From Pseudomonadota bacterium (lineage in GTDB: Bacteria; Pseudomonadota; Alphaproteobacteria; UBA8366; JADFVY01), in contig DAOVHN010000055.1 of NCBI GenBank assembly GCA_030671915.1, positions 1 through 9,153 of the forward strand: a DNA stretch of 9,153 bases, in the 5' to 3' direction. Of the stretch, positions 1-6,951 are shown piece after piece. The notes under the pieces were generated by a model that worked only from the letters and a program-made list of their open reading frames with translations, ran no database searches and was not told the origin of the DNA. Numbering within the stretch: the first letter of the stretch is position 1; every line of letters begins with the position of its first letter. The translations under genes and the position numbers were made by a program.

Positions 1-1
1 A

Positions 2-499
2 GAGCTTGTGAATGTATCTGCCCGCGGGCTGCATGCTGCTGGGCTGCGGGTTTTCGGGCAATGCTTGTGGCGTCGGCGTGTGCCGGGCGCGCGGAATTGG
101 CCATGCGGCGGGGTTTCGCATACTGGCGGTTGGCTTTCCGGCACCCCGCCGGACGGTTATGCGGGGATGGGGGCAGTGAGGCGATGGGTCTGGAGGATGT
201 TGTTGGCCAGCGCGAACCATCGCAGCACGGTGGCGGCCTTGTCGCATCCGCGCACGGTGAAGCGGTGGAGGCCCCACTGCCGAAAGCGGGCGTTGATGCA
301 TTCGCCGGTCGCCAGGCGGCGACGCCCGGACCGTCCTCGGCGCGCGGCGCGTAAGGGTCTGTGCCGTGCCTGTTGTGGGCCGGGGGGCCGTAGATCGTCA
401 AAAAAACCATCGTCGCTCATCTCAGACCCCAAAGCCGAATAAACACAACGACAGTGAATCACCGATCCCGAAACATCGCAATGATAGATTCACAAGCTC
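2..499 (-). mobile_element. Decayed insertion sequence with terminal inverted repeats
   Basis: The two ends match as inverted repeats. The left end reads GAGCTTGTGAATGTATC (2-18), and the reverse complement of 483-499 reads GAGCTTGTGAATCTATC, 16 of 17 identical. Between them, on the minus strand, lies a remnant with transposase-like C-terminal sequence. The base before the left end is A and the three bases after the right end are TGA (500-502). This fits a 3-bp TNA-type target duplication, as made by some IS5-family elements, although only one base of the left copy is inside the window. About 498 bp is too short for a full element of this sort, which usually spans 0.8 to 1.5 kb, so an internal deletion is inferred. 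The sequence directly right of it is the cut half of a palindromic repeat, which suggests the element inserted into that repeat. Confidence 0.7.
157..420 (-). pseudogene. Transposase remnant (DDE type, IS5/IS1182-like C-terminus)
   Basis: The minus-strand frame ends with INARFRQWGLHRFTVRG followed by a stretch reading AATVLRWFALANNILQ. The pattern of Arg-Phe-x-Val-Arg-Gly, then a Trp/Ala-rich helix ending in ALAxNIL, is typical of the C-terminal end of DDE transposases of the IS5/IS1182 kind. A plausible start is the ATG at 420 (MSDDGFFDDL), about 80 bp in from the right terminal repeat, preceded by GGGGT; the frame is also open from 462. At 87 residues it is about a quarter to a third of a normal transposase, and no DDE catalytic core can be seen. 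The N-terminal half resembles nothing I recognise and may have been joined to the C-terminus by a deletion. The family assignment comes from pattern memory only. Confidence 0.5.
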
Positions 500-543
500 T
501 GAGGAGGGTCGAAGGCCCGTCTCGAAGGACGAGGTCGCTCGGT
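500..543 (+). repeat. REP-like palindromic repeat, copy A (cut by the IS)
   Basis: From TGAGGAGGG to CGCTCGGT this 44-bp stretch matches the reverse complement of copy B (2310-2353) at 41 of 44 positions. Its left part (CCTCATCC or CCTCTTCC in the other copies) is missing and replaced by the end of the insertion sequence. It begins 4 bp beyond the hyuB stop codon (548-550), so the mRNA of hyuB would run straight into it. In the complete copies the repeat folds into an imperfect stem-loop; here the outer stem is broken by the insertion. Confidence 0.75.
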
Positions 544-547
544 TTCT

Positions 548-2290
548 TCAGCCGGCCCGGCCCGCCCGTTCCGCTCGCAGTTTCGCCGTCGCCTCTTCGT
601 CCACCTTGCCCTTGGCCACGACCACGCCGAACAGGTCTTTCGCCCAGACTACCGTGTAGTAGCCGCGATATAAATCCCGCAACACGGCTGCCGGGTCGCG
701 TCCCAGTGGGTCGCCAAAGTCGCCGCCGCCGGGCGTGGAGACGTGGGCGCGGTCGCCCTCTTTGATCTGGATGTCCTGGTCCTTCGACAGATGCGGCGGG
801 ATGTAGTCGGGCTGGCCGGTGCGTTCGATGCGCACCTTGTTAGGGCCGCCGTCCTTGCCGCCCAGCGCGCCCTGGGGCCCGTATCGCCCATGGTCCATGA
901 CGAAGGAGGCACGCGCCTCGCCGCGGCGGATCTTCACCGTGTAGTTGACGCCGAAGCCGCCGCGGTGCTCGCCGGCGCCGCCGGATCCCTCATGCAGCGA
1001 ATATTCCTCGATCAGCACCGGATAGCGCTGCTCCACCACCTCGATCGGCGTGGTCTTGGAAATGCCGATGGTCGAACAGCCGTTGGACAGCCCGTCGCCA
1101 TCCATGCTGCCGCCATAGCCGCCGCCGGAAATCAGATAGAGCACATAGCCCTTGCCGGTCTTCGGGTCGTGGCCGCCCAGCGCGAAATTGCCGCTGGTGC
1201 CGGCGGGTGCGGCGAAAAGCTGGTCGGGCAGTGCAGGGGTCAGCGCCGCGAACACGGCCTCGGCGATACGCTGGCTGACCTCCGCCGCACAGCCCGACAC
1301 GGGCCGCGGGTAGTGCGCATACAGGAAGGTGCCCTCGGGGTCGGCGATATGCAGCGGCGCGAAGGTGCCGGCATTGATCGGCACCTCGGGGAAGATGTGC
1401 TTCATGGCGAGATAGACCGATGACCGCGTGGTCGCGATCACGCTGTTCATCGGCCCCAGGCAGGGCGGGCTCGACTGCGACATGTCGAAGAACAGGTCGG
1501 TGTCCCGCTTGGTGATCTTCATGTCGATCTTCAGCGGCTCGTCGACGATGCCGTCGGAGTCCACGTGAGCCACGCCGTGATATTCGCCGTCCGGGATGGT
1601 GGCGATCTTTGCCCGCATCTGCTGTTCGGCGCGGGTGCGTAGCTCGGCGATGCAGGCCTCGACCGTGTCGCGTCCATAGCGGTCCAGCAACGCCGTGAAC
1701 TGCCGCTCACCGACGGTCAGCGCGGCCGCCTGCGCCTTGATGTCGCCGATGCGCTGGTCGGCGATGCGGATATTGCTGAGAATGATGGAGAGGATTTCCT
1801 CATCCATCACGCCTTCCTTGAACAGTTTCACGGGCGGCAGGCGCAGCCCTTCCTGCTCGGATTCCGTCGCCTGGGCCGAGAAGCCGCCCGGCACCATGCC
1901 GCCGGTATCCGGCCAGTGCCCGGTATTGGCCAGCCAGGCGAAAATCTCGCCCTTGTAGAAGAACGGTTTGGCGAAGCGCACATCCATCAGATGAGTGCCG
2001 CCCATATAGGGGTCGTTGACGATATACATGTCGCCGGGCTTCAGGTCCCTGGCGCGCTCGATGACCGCGCGCGTGCCGAACTGCATGGTGCCGACGAAGA
2101 CCGGCAGCCCCAGATCCCCCTGCGCGATCAGCGCCCCATCGTCGCGGTGATAAATCCCGTCGGAGCGGTCCAGCGCCTCCGAAATCACCGGGCTGAAGGC
2201 GGCCCGCACGAAGGCCAGGTCCATCTCGTTGCAAACCTGCTGCAACCCGGCCTGCACCACGGCGAGGGTAACGGGGTCGATGGCGGTCAT
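548..2290 (-). CDS. hyuB: Hydantoinase B/oxoprolinase-family subunit (HyuB)
   Basis: This is a 580-residue protein of the hydantoinase B/oxoprolinase family, the partner of HyuA. Members open five-membered cyclic amides (hydantoins, 5-oxoproline) or act in ATP-dependent carboxylases such as those for acetone or acetophenone. Visible family marks are the N-terminal DPVTLAVVQAGLQ, YIVNDPYMGGTHLMDV (about 89-104), GHWPDTGG (about 124-131), EGLRLPPVKLFKEG (about 147-160), the glycine-rich HEGSGGAGEHRGGFG, and the C-terminal TPGGGDFGDPLGRDP. Length and motif order are those of a complete, cytosolic protein. The ATG at 2290 is supported by GGGAG nine bases upstream. The gene lies downstream of hyuA on the same strand with a 172-bp spacer and is probably co-transcribed. 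The exact substrate cannot be read from sequence; the family is known for over-specific annotation. Confidence 0.92.
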   Translation of the reverse strand: MTAIDPVTLAVVQAGLQQVCNEMDLAFVRAAFSPVISEALDRSDGIYHRDDGALIAQGDLGLPVFVGTMQFGTRAVIERARDLKPGDMYIVNDPYMGGTHLMDVRFAKPFFYKGEIFAWLANTGHWPDTGGMVPGGFSAQATESEQEGLRLPPVKLFKEGVMDEEILSIILSNIRIADQRIGDIKAQAAALTVGERQFTALLDRYGRDTVEACIAELRTRAEQQMRAKIATIPDGEYHGVAHVDSDGIVDEPLKIDMKITKRDTDLFFDMSQSSPPCLGPMNSVIATTRSSVYLAMKHIFPEVPINAGTFAPLHIADPEGTFLYAHYPRPVSGCAAEVSQRIAEAVFAALTPALPDQLFAAPAGTSGNFALGGHDPKTGKGYVLYLISGGGYGGSMDGDGLSNGCSTIGISKTTPIEVVEQRYPVLIEEYSLHEGSGGAGEHRGGFGVNYTVKIRRGEARASFVMDHGRYGPQGALGGKDGGPNKVRIERTGQPDYIPPHLSKDQDIQIKEGDRAHVSTPGGGDFGDPLGRDPAAVLRDLYRGYYTVVWAKDLFGVVVAKGKVDEEATAKLRAERAGRAG

Positions 2291-2309
2291 TGTTCAGCGC
2301 TCCCGATAG

Positions 2310-2362
2310 ACCGGGCGACCTCGTCCTTCGAGACGGGCCTGCGGCCCTCCTCAGGAAGAGGG
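2310..2362 (-). repeat. REP-like palindromic repeat, copy B
   Basis: Read on the minus strand this gives CCTCTTCCTGAGGAGGG, then GTCTCGAAGGACGAGG. This is an imperfect palindrome whose outer arms (CCTC..TCCT and AGGA.GAGG) pair, enclosing a second GC stem. It lies between hyuA and hyuB, about 20 bp upstream of the hyuB start codon and next to its ribosome binding site. In the hyuAB transcript it would form a stable stem-loop that could affect mRNA stability or the ratio of the two subunits. It has the opposite orientation to copies A and C. Confidence 0.8.
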
Positions 2363-2400
2363 TGCAAATGATTTGTTTCTGACAAAAATAGACATTGAAG

Positions 2401-2447
2401 CCTCATCCTGAGGAGCCCCGTGGGGGCGTCTCGAAGGACGAGGCCGC
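2401..2447 (+). repeat. REP-like palindromic repeat, copy C
   Basis: It begins CCTCATCCTGAGGAGCCCC and ends with GTCTCGAAGGACGAGG, the form I recall as a common dispersed repeat in alphaproteobacteria. The outer arms and the inner CCCC/GGGG arms pair into a long imperfect stem-loop. It is 39 bp from copy B and inverted relative to it, so the pair resembles the mosaic arrangement of REP units in other bacteria. It is 16 bp beyond the hyuA stop codon. Confidence 0.8.
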
Positions 2448-2462
2448 TCTGCACTGCCATCA

Positions 2463-4499
2463 TCACCCCTCACCCCCAACGCTTACCATCAGGTTGCCCA
2501 TATCGTCGGCCTCGGCCGCGCAGCCGGGCTCGATGACGATGGTGGTGTCCATTTGTTCGACGATTGCCGGGCCGTCGATCAGGGCACCGGGGCCGACATC
2601 CGAGCGGCGGTAGATCGGGGTGTCCAGCCAGCCCTGCGTGAACCAGACCCGCCTCGCCGCCATCGCTTGCGGTGCGCCATCGCCGCCGGTGGCGGCCAGT
2701 GCCGACAAGTCCGCGTGGGCGCGTTTGCCGATGACGGCGGTGTGCAGGTTCACGAGCACCGGGCGGATTTCCGGCAGTTCCACGGCGAAACGCTCCCAGT
2801 AGGCCTTTTCGAACAGGGCGCGCAGTTCCTCGCGGGTCACCTCCGGGCCGGGGATGGGCACGGTCATGATATGGCTCTGGCCCTGGAACTGCATGTCGGC
2901 GTCGTGGACGTAGCGCAAATCCTCGACCTCGATGCCTTCGGCCTCGATGGTTTCGCGGCCTTTCGCCATCTGGTCCCCGACCAGGCGTTTGACCTCGTCC
3001 ATGTCCAGCACATCGACCGGCATGTTGATGGTGTTGACGTAATCGTGGCGCAGATCGGCGACGACGCAGCCGATGGCGTTGGTGATGCCCGGCCGCGCCG
3101 GGATCAGTACCTTCGGAATCCCCAGCTCGCGCGCCAGCGCCACCGCATGCAGCGGCCCCGCGCCGCCGAAGGCGAAGAGGGCGAAGTCGCGCGGGTCGTG
3201 GCCGCGGGCCAGGGATACCATGCGCAGCGCCCCGGCCATGCGGGCGTTGGCGATCTGGATGATGGCGGCGGCGGCGCTCTCGGCGTCCAGCCCCAACGGC
3301 GCGCCGATCGTCTCGCCGATGGCGGCGCGCAGATCCTCCAGCGTCACCGGATTGTCCACCGACAGCAGCGCCTCCGGGTTCAGCCGCCCCAGCGCCAGGT
3401 TGGCATCGGTGATGGTCGGGCTTGTCCCCCCCCGGCCATAGCAGATCGGCCCCGGCATGGCCCCCGCACTTTCCGGCCCGACGCGCAGCAGCCCCGCCTC
3501 GTCGACGCGCGCGATCGACCCGCCGCCGGCGCCGATGGTGTGCACGTCGACCATCGGCACATGGATCGGCATGGCGTATTCCAGCTCCAGCTCGGAACTC
3601 ACTTGCGGGATGCCGTGGCGGATCAGCCCGACATCGCAGCTCGTGCCGCCCATGTCGTAGGTCATCAGGTTCGGGTAGCCCGCGGCTGCGCCGGTATGGG
3701 CCGCCGCCATCACGCCCGAGGCCGGACCCGACATTACTGTGTTCACCGCATGGTCGGGTACCAGCCCGGCGGTCACCGTGCCGCCATTGCCCTGCATCAC
3801 CAGGAGGTCGTGGCGATAGCCCTTGTCCGCCAATTCGTCGGTCAGGCGGTTGATATAGGCATGCAGCAGGGGCTGGACCGAGGCGTTCACGGCCGCCGTC
3901 ACGCCGCGCTCATATTCCCGGTATTCCGACAGGATGGCGTGGCCGCGGGTGATGAAACCGTTGGGCCAGATTTCCGCCGCGATCTCGGCGGCGCGGTTTT
4001 CATGCACCGGGTTGCGGTAGGCATGCAGGAAATGGATGACCAGCGCCTCGCAGCCGCGCGCCAGCAGGAACTTGCAGGCGGTGTGTACGTCCTCGGTTTC
4101 CAGCGGCGTCAATATTTCGCCGTCCGCATCCATCCGCTCGTCGACCTCCATGCGCAACTCGCGCGGGATCAGCGGCACGAACTGGCCTTTCAGCCCGTAG
4201 GCCTGGGGCCTGGTGCGGCGGCCCAGCTCCAGCACGTCGCGGAAGCCCCGCGTGGTGATCAGCCCGACCTTCGCCAGCTTGCGCTCCAGCAGGGCGTTGG
4301 TGGTGACGGTGGTGCCGTGGACGATGGTGGCGACGTCCGCCAGCGATGCGCCGGTCTCGGCAATCGCGGCCAGCACGCCGAAGGCCTGGTTTTCCGGGGT
4401 CGAGGGCACCTTGGCGATGCGCGGTTGCCCATCGGCGCCCATCAATACCAGGTCCGTGAAGGTCCCGCCCACATCGACGCCGATAATATGCCCCGCCAT
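2463..4499 (-). CDS. hyuA: Hydantoinase A/oxoprolinase-family ATPase subunit (HyuA)
   Basis: This 678-residue protein is the ATP-using subunit of a hydantoinase/oxoprolinase-type enzyme, working with HyuB in the cytosol. It has the actin-like phosphate-binding start GVDVGGTFTDLVL (about 7-19), HGTTVTTNALLER (61-73), MQGNGG (235-240), MSGPASGV (256-263), the second nucleotide-site signature YDMGGTSCDVGLI (281-293), DVHTIGAGGGSIA (318-330), YGRGGTSPTITDANL (354-368) and FAFGGAGPLHA (442-452). The order is Hydant_A_N, Hydantoinase_A, then a C-terminal domain, with length normal for the family. The ATG at 4499 has a G-rich but weak ribosome binding stretch. It is first in a likely hyuA-hyuB operon. 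One oddity is a run of eight G (8 C at 3426-3433 on the plus strand) inside a conserved motif. N-methylhydantoinase, 5-oxoprolinase and carboxylase subunit are all possible. Confidence 0.93.
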   Translation of the reverse strand: MAGHIIGVDVGGTFTDLVLMGADGQPRIAKVPSTPENQAFGVLAAIAETGASLADVATIVHGTTVTTNALLERKLAKVGLITTRGFRDVLELGRRTRPQAYGLKGQFVPLIPRELRMEVDERMDADGEILTPLETEDVHTACKFLLARGCEALVIHFLHAYRNPVHENRAAEIAAEIWPNGFITRGHAILSEYREYERGVTAAVNASVQPLLHAYINRLTDELADKGYRHDLLVMQGNGGTVTAGLVPDHAVNTVMSGPASGVMAAAHTGAAAGYPNLMTYDMGGTSCDVGLIRHGIPQVSSELELEYAMPIHVPMVDVHTIGAGGGSIARVDEAGLLRVGPESAGAMPGPICYGRGGTSPTITDANLALGRLNPEALLSVDNPVTLEDLRAAIGETIGAPLGLDAESAAAAIIQIANARMAGALRMVSLARGHDPRDFALFAFGGAGPLHAVALARELGIPKVLIPARPGITNAIGCVVADLRHDYVNTINMPVDVLDMDEVKRLVGDQMAKGRETIEAEGIEVEDLRYVHDADMQFQGQSHIMTVPIPGPEVTREELRALFEKAYWERFAVELPEIRPVLVNLHTAVIGKRAHADLSALAATGGDGAPQAMAARRVWFTQGWLDTPIYRRSDVGPGALIDGPAIVEQMDTTIVIEPGCAAEADDMGNLMVSVGGEG

Positions 4500-4563
4500 G
4501 GCCCCCCGTCCGAATGCTTCGCGTTACGCTGTTCCGCCCATCCATAACCCATCGGACAGGCGG

Positions 4564-4584
4564 GTGTCAGCAACTCACTGACAC
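4564..4584. promoter_or_regulatory. Perfect dyad GTGTCAG-N7-CTGACAC, candidate operator
   Basis: Seven-base arms GTGTCAG (4564-4570) and CTGACAC (4578-4584) form a perfect inverted repeat around CAACTCA. It lies in the divergent spacer, 65 bp upstream of hyuA, and falls over the start site expected from the candidate hyuA promoter at 4590-4618. This size and symmetry suit a dimeric repressor of the GntR or similar class, but no regulator gene is in the window. It could also be an RNA hairpin in the hyuA leader. Confidence 0.35.
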
Positions 4585-4589
4585 GGTGG

Positions 4590-4618
4590 ACTTTAGCGTG
4601 GTGTGGGGGAGAATTCAA
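4590..4618 (-). promoter_or_regulatory. Candidate sigma-70-type promoter of hyuA
   Basis: On the minus strand, TTGAAT (4618-4613) and TAAAGT (4595-4590) are separated by exactly 17 bases; each box matches the consensus at four of six positions. Transcription would start near 4583, giving a leader of about 85 bases. It is the best pair seen by eye in the 234-bp spacer (4500-4733). For the plus-strand gene no convincing box pair was found, although AT-rich stretches (TATATG at 4681, GATAAT at 4633) are present. Confidence 0.3.
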
Positions 4619-4733
4619 ATTGTTTGTACACTGATAATGTGGTCGACACCCACCGCCTCGCTATCGCCGCAAGGGTTTCCTATATGTTACAAAACTGGCG
4701 GAAACCGAGGGGAAGGGGCAGGAACGAGCCGCG

Positions 4734-5297
4734 ATGAAGAAACGGGAAATTATAACGGTGATGGCCCGGGTCGGCCGGTCGCTGCGCCGCATCTGGCATG
4801 CGGAACATTCGCTGTCGGCGCGGGCGCGGGGGCTGGACCGGCTGATGGATATCGTACTGGCCGCCGGCCTGGGGCTGTTCGCCATGGGCATCACATTGCC
4901 GGTGATGACGGTGACAGAGCTATGGGTGTTCGAGAACGAATTCTCCATCCTCGGCGGCATCCGTAAGCTCTGGTTCGAGGACGAAGCGCTGCTGGCCGGC
5001 GTGGTCGCCGCCTTCTCCATCGCCTTCCCGGTAGTCAAGATCACGCTGGCCTGGGGAATCTGGCATCATGCCGACGCGACGCGCCCCCATTTCCGCCTGT
5101 TCATGAAGCTGCTCGCCGTCAGCGGACGCTGGTCGATGGCCGACGTCTTCATCATCGCCACGGCCATCATGATCGCCAAGATCGCCGGCTTCGCCGACGC
5201 GACCTCAGAACCCGGCCTCTATTATTTCATGGGATCGCTCGCCTTGGTAACCGTCGCCACCTTCCGCATCGAGAGTGCAGGTGGGAAGGCGGGGTGA
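4734..5297 (+). CDS. PqiA-like single-domain inner-membrane protein
   Basis: This 187-residue membrane protein contains one PqiA (paraquat-inducible protein A) domain. The motifs are TLPVMTVTELWVFENEFSI (about 54-72), an AFPVVK stretch ending the second hydrophobic segment (about 97-102) and the family hallmark GRWSMADVFIIA (131-142). Four membrane segments are apparent, at about 37-60, 85-110, 135-152 and 160-177, after a basic cytosolic N-terminus. PqiA proteins work with MCE proteins (PqiB) in lipid movement across the envelope; E. coli PqiA has two such domains and Cys zinc-binding sites. This protein has one domain and no cysteine at all, and no MCE gene adjoins it. The ATG at 4734 is preceded by AGGAAC at good spacing. 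It stands alone between the divergent hyuA and the convergent radical SAM gene, so its role here is unknown. Confidence 0.85.
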   Translation: MKKREIITVMARVGRSLRRIWHAEHSLSARARGLDRLMDIVLAAGLGLFAMGITLPVMTVTELWVFENEFSILGGIRKLWFEDEALLAGVVAAFSIAFPVVKITLAWGIWHHADATRPHFRLFMKLLAVSGRWSMADVFIIATAIMIAKIAGFADATSEPGLYYFMGSLALVTVATFRIESAGGKAG

Positions 5298-5312
5298 CTG
5301 GCCAGTTTTAAT

Positions 5313-6881
5313 TCAGTTGACCTGGTGAATAGGTTTCGCCGAACGGACGGCCGGTATGGGCTTTTCTATCGGCCATAAGCCGGACAGATCATACATGTGG
5401 CGAAGTTGCATGTATCTGGTTAACTGAAGCCTCGCAGCCATCTGGATATCTCTTGGATACATGCTCATCTGGCGCAGCAGACGCGTAAAGAGGTTCTTCT
5501 CCGCCGGCCCGATTCTTGAGAATCGCTCCATAAGTACGCCTAAACCTTTCCCGATCGGCACTGGCGTTGGGCCAGGAGGCGGGTTCTTTATCCTTGATCC
5601 GTACGCATCCATGAATCGTATCATGCGTCGCTCGAATGTCGCGGGGGCGTACACTTCGCGGCAAAGCCTGGAGAGTCCGGCAATCAGTTCGTCGTAAGAC
5701 ATATTTTTCGGAATGATATTGGTGACCGTGGGAGTAGCATCGGCGCCCTTCAGTATATCGGACTTGGCAATTCGTCCCTCTTTAACCAGACGGGCATATA
5801 GCGGTGTTTGCGGAGGGGCTACCAGCGCTGAAACCGTAACAAACGGCACGGGCAGTTTTTCAATGAACTGCGCCTGAATATCGAAAATATCGGGCCCGTC
5901 GCCGTCGAATCCCACAATGATGCCGGCAGACACGGCGATGCCCTTTCGCAGTACTTTCTCCACCTCATTCCCTATGTCGACACCGATGTTTTGCCGCTTC
6001 TTGGCGATCCGTAGACTTTCCTCGTTCGGGGTTTCGATGCCGATAAACACGTTACGCAGCCCGGCCTCAGCGCATAGCTCGAGCATTTCGTCGTCCCGCG
6101 CGATATCAATCGATACTTGGGTGCTGAAGAGCACACGGTCGGGTGCATGCGCGCGGTTCCAGTCGCGAAGCGCCGTAAGCAACTCTTTGGCGCGTCTCCG
6201 GTAAACCGTAAAATTGTCGTCGGCCAGGAATATTGCCCGGTAGCCCAGGCTGTACAGGTTATCGATCTCGCCTATTACCAGACCGACTGGCTTATGGCGC
6301 TGCTTGCGGCCGACATAGGCAATCACGTCGCAAAATTCACACTCGAACGGGCAGCCCCGTGAAGTCTGGACAACACCTGACATTGCGCCTCGGCGCGGAT
6401 ACAGATCCCACCTCGGCACCGGAGAGTTGGAAAGATCGACCTTGCCGCCGTCATATTCTCGTTTCCAGGTGCCGGCATCGATTTCGGCAAACAGAACCGC
6501 GGCGATTTCTTCAATCTCGTTGCGAACCAGGATATCGCAGTGATCGCGAACGGCGTCAGGATCCAGGGAAGCATAGGGCCCGCCGATAACGACAAGCTTC
6601 CCCCGGGATCTGAAATGGTCCGCCAACTCGACCATCCGTTCGTGCTGAGAAACCTTGCCGGTAATGCCGATCACATCGGCATCATGATCCAGGTCAGCGG
6701 GTGTCAGGCGATCATCGCAGATTTCGACCCGCCAATCTTTCGGCGCAAGTGCAGCTACCGTGGCCGTCGCAAGGTCGGTGGTGACGACGGCATTGCCCAA
6801 TCCGTATGCCGCCACTACCTCCATGCCGTAGTAGCCTGGTGCGCTCTCTCTTGGACATATCAGATAAAATGATTTTGCCAT
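5313..6881 (-). CDS. B12-binding-domain radical SAM protein with DUF4070-like C-terminus
   Basis: This 522-residue protein has three parts. An N-terminal Rossmann-like cobalamin-binding-type domain (about 25-140) includes ADVIGITG and VVIGGPYASLDPDA. The radical SAM core has the iron-sulfur motif CPFECEFC (C177, C181, C184), followed by ADDNF (220-224), VFIGIETP (278-285) and AGIIVGFDGD (319-328). The C-terminal region contains TPLYARL (359-365) and resembles DUF4070, as found in HpnP (hopanoid C-2 methylase) and relatives. Such enzymes usually use SAM and often cobalamin for methyl transfer or difficult rearrangements. The classical DxHxxG cobalamin ligand motif is not visible, so any cobalamin would bind without the lower histidine. 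It ends 15 bp from the convergent PqiA-like gene. GC content, counted on three sampled stretches, is about 47 to 58 percent against about 70 percent in a sampled stretch of hyuA, suggesting acquisition from elsewhere. The substrate is unknown. Confidence 0.87.
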   Translation of the reverse strand: MAKSFYLICPRESAPGYYGMEVVAAYGLGNAVVTTDLATATVAALAPKDWRVEICDDRLTPADLDHDADVIGITGKVSQHERMVELADHFRSRGKLVVIGGPYASLDPDAVRDHCDILVRNEIEEIAAVLFAEIDAGTWKREYDGGKVDLSNSPVPRWDLYPRRGAMSGVVQTSRGCPFECEFCDVIAYVGRKQRHKPVGLVIGEIDNLYSLGYRAIFLADDNFTVYRRRAKELLTALRDWNRAHAPDRVLFSTQVSIDIARDDEMLELCAEAGLRNVFIGIETPNEESLRIAKKRQNIGVDIGNEVEKVLRKGIAVSAGIIVGFDGDGPDIFDIQAQFIEKLPVPFVTVSALVAPPQTPLYARLVKEGRIAKSDILKGADATPTVTNIIPKNMSYDELIAGLSRLCREVYAPATFERRMIRFMDAYGSRIKNPPPGPTPVPIGKGLGVLMERFSRIGPAEKNLFTRLLRQMSMYPRDIQMAARLQLTRYMQLRHMYDLSGLWPIEKPIPAVRSAKPIHQVN

Positions 6882-6906
6882 GATGCTTGATCTTACCCCA
6901 TTTTTT

Positions 6907-6932
6907 CCGAATCGAAATTCGGACGTTTTTTT
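6907..6932 (+). terminator. Hairpin plus T7 tract, terminator-like on the plus strand
   Basis: CCGAAT (6907-6912) and ATTCGG (6917-6922) pair perfectly around the tetraloop CGAA, followed by ACG and seven T (6926-6932). In the plus direction this is a small intrinsic-terminator shape, also preceded by six T. Both flanking genes run on the minus strand, where the hairpin would instead be followed by an A tract, so it does not end livF in the usual way. The stem is short (6 bp with four AT/GC mixed pairs), so its strength is doubtful. In the minus transcript the same hairpin sits in the leader of the radical SAM gene, about 25 bases before its start codon. Confidence 0.4.
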
Positions 6933-6951
6933 AGGTGCGCTCGATGCGACT

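Noticed and set aside
8..442. A 144-codon plus-strand frame within the insertion sequence
   Set aside because: It overlaps the minus-strand transposase remnant, is Arg-rich and shows no family likeness.
743..1423. A 226-codon plus-strand frame opposite hyuB
   Set aside because: It lies wholly inside hyuB on the opposite strand, with no recognisable domain, and is explained by codon bias.
2553..4547. A 664-codon open frame on the plus strand opposite hyuA
   Set aside because: It mirrors the strong GC bias of hyuA; its translation is rich in His, Arg, Gln and Asp with no family likeness. hyuA is unmistakable in the other strand.
5297..5306. ACTGGCCAGT palindrome followed by TTTTA between the convergent genes, as a terminator
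   Set aside because: A palindrome with no loop can form only about a 3-bp stem, and the T run is short; support is too weak to list as a feature.
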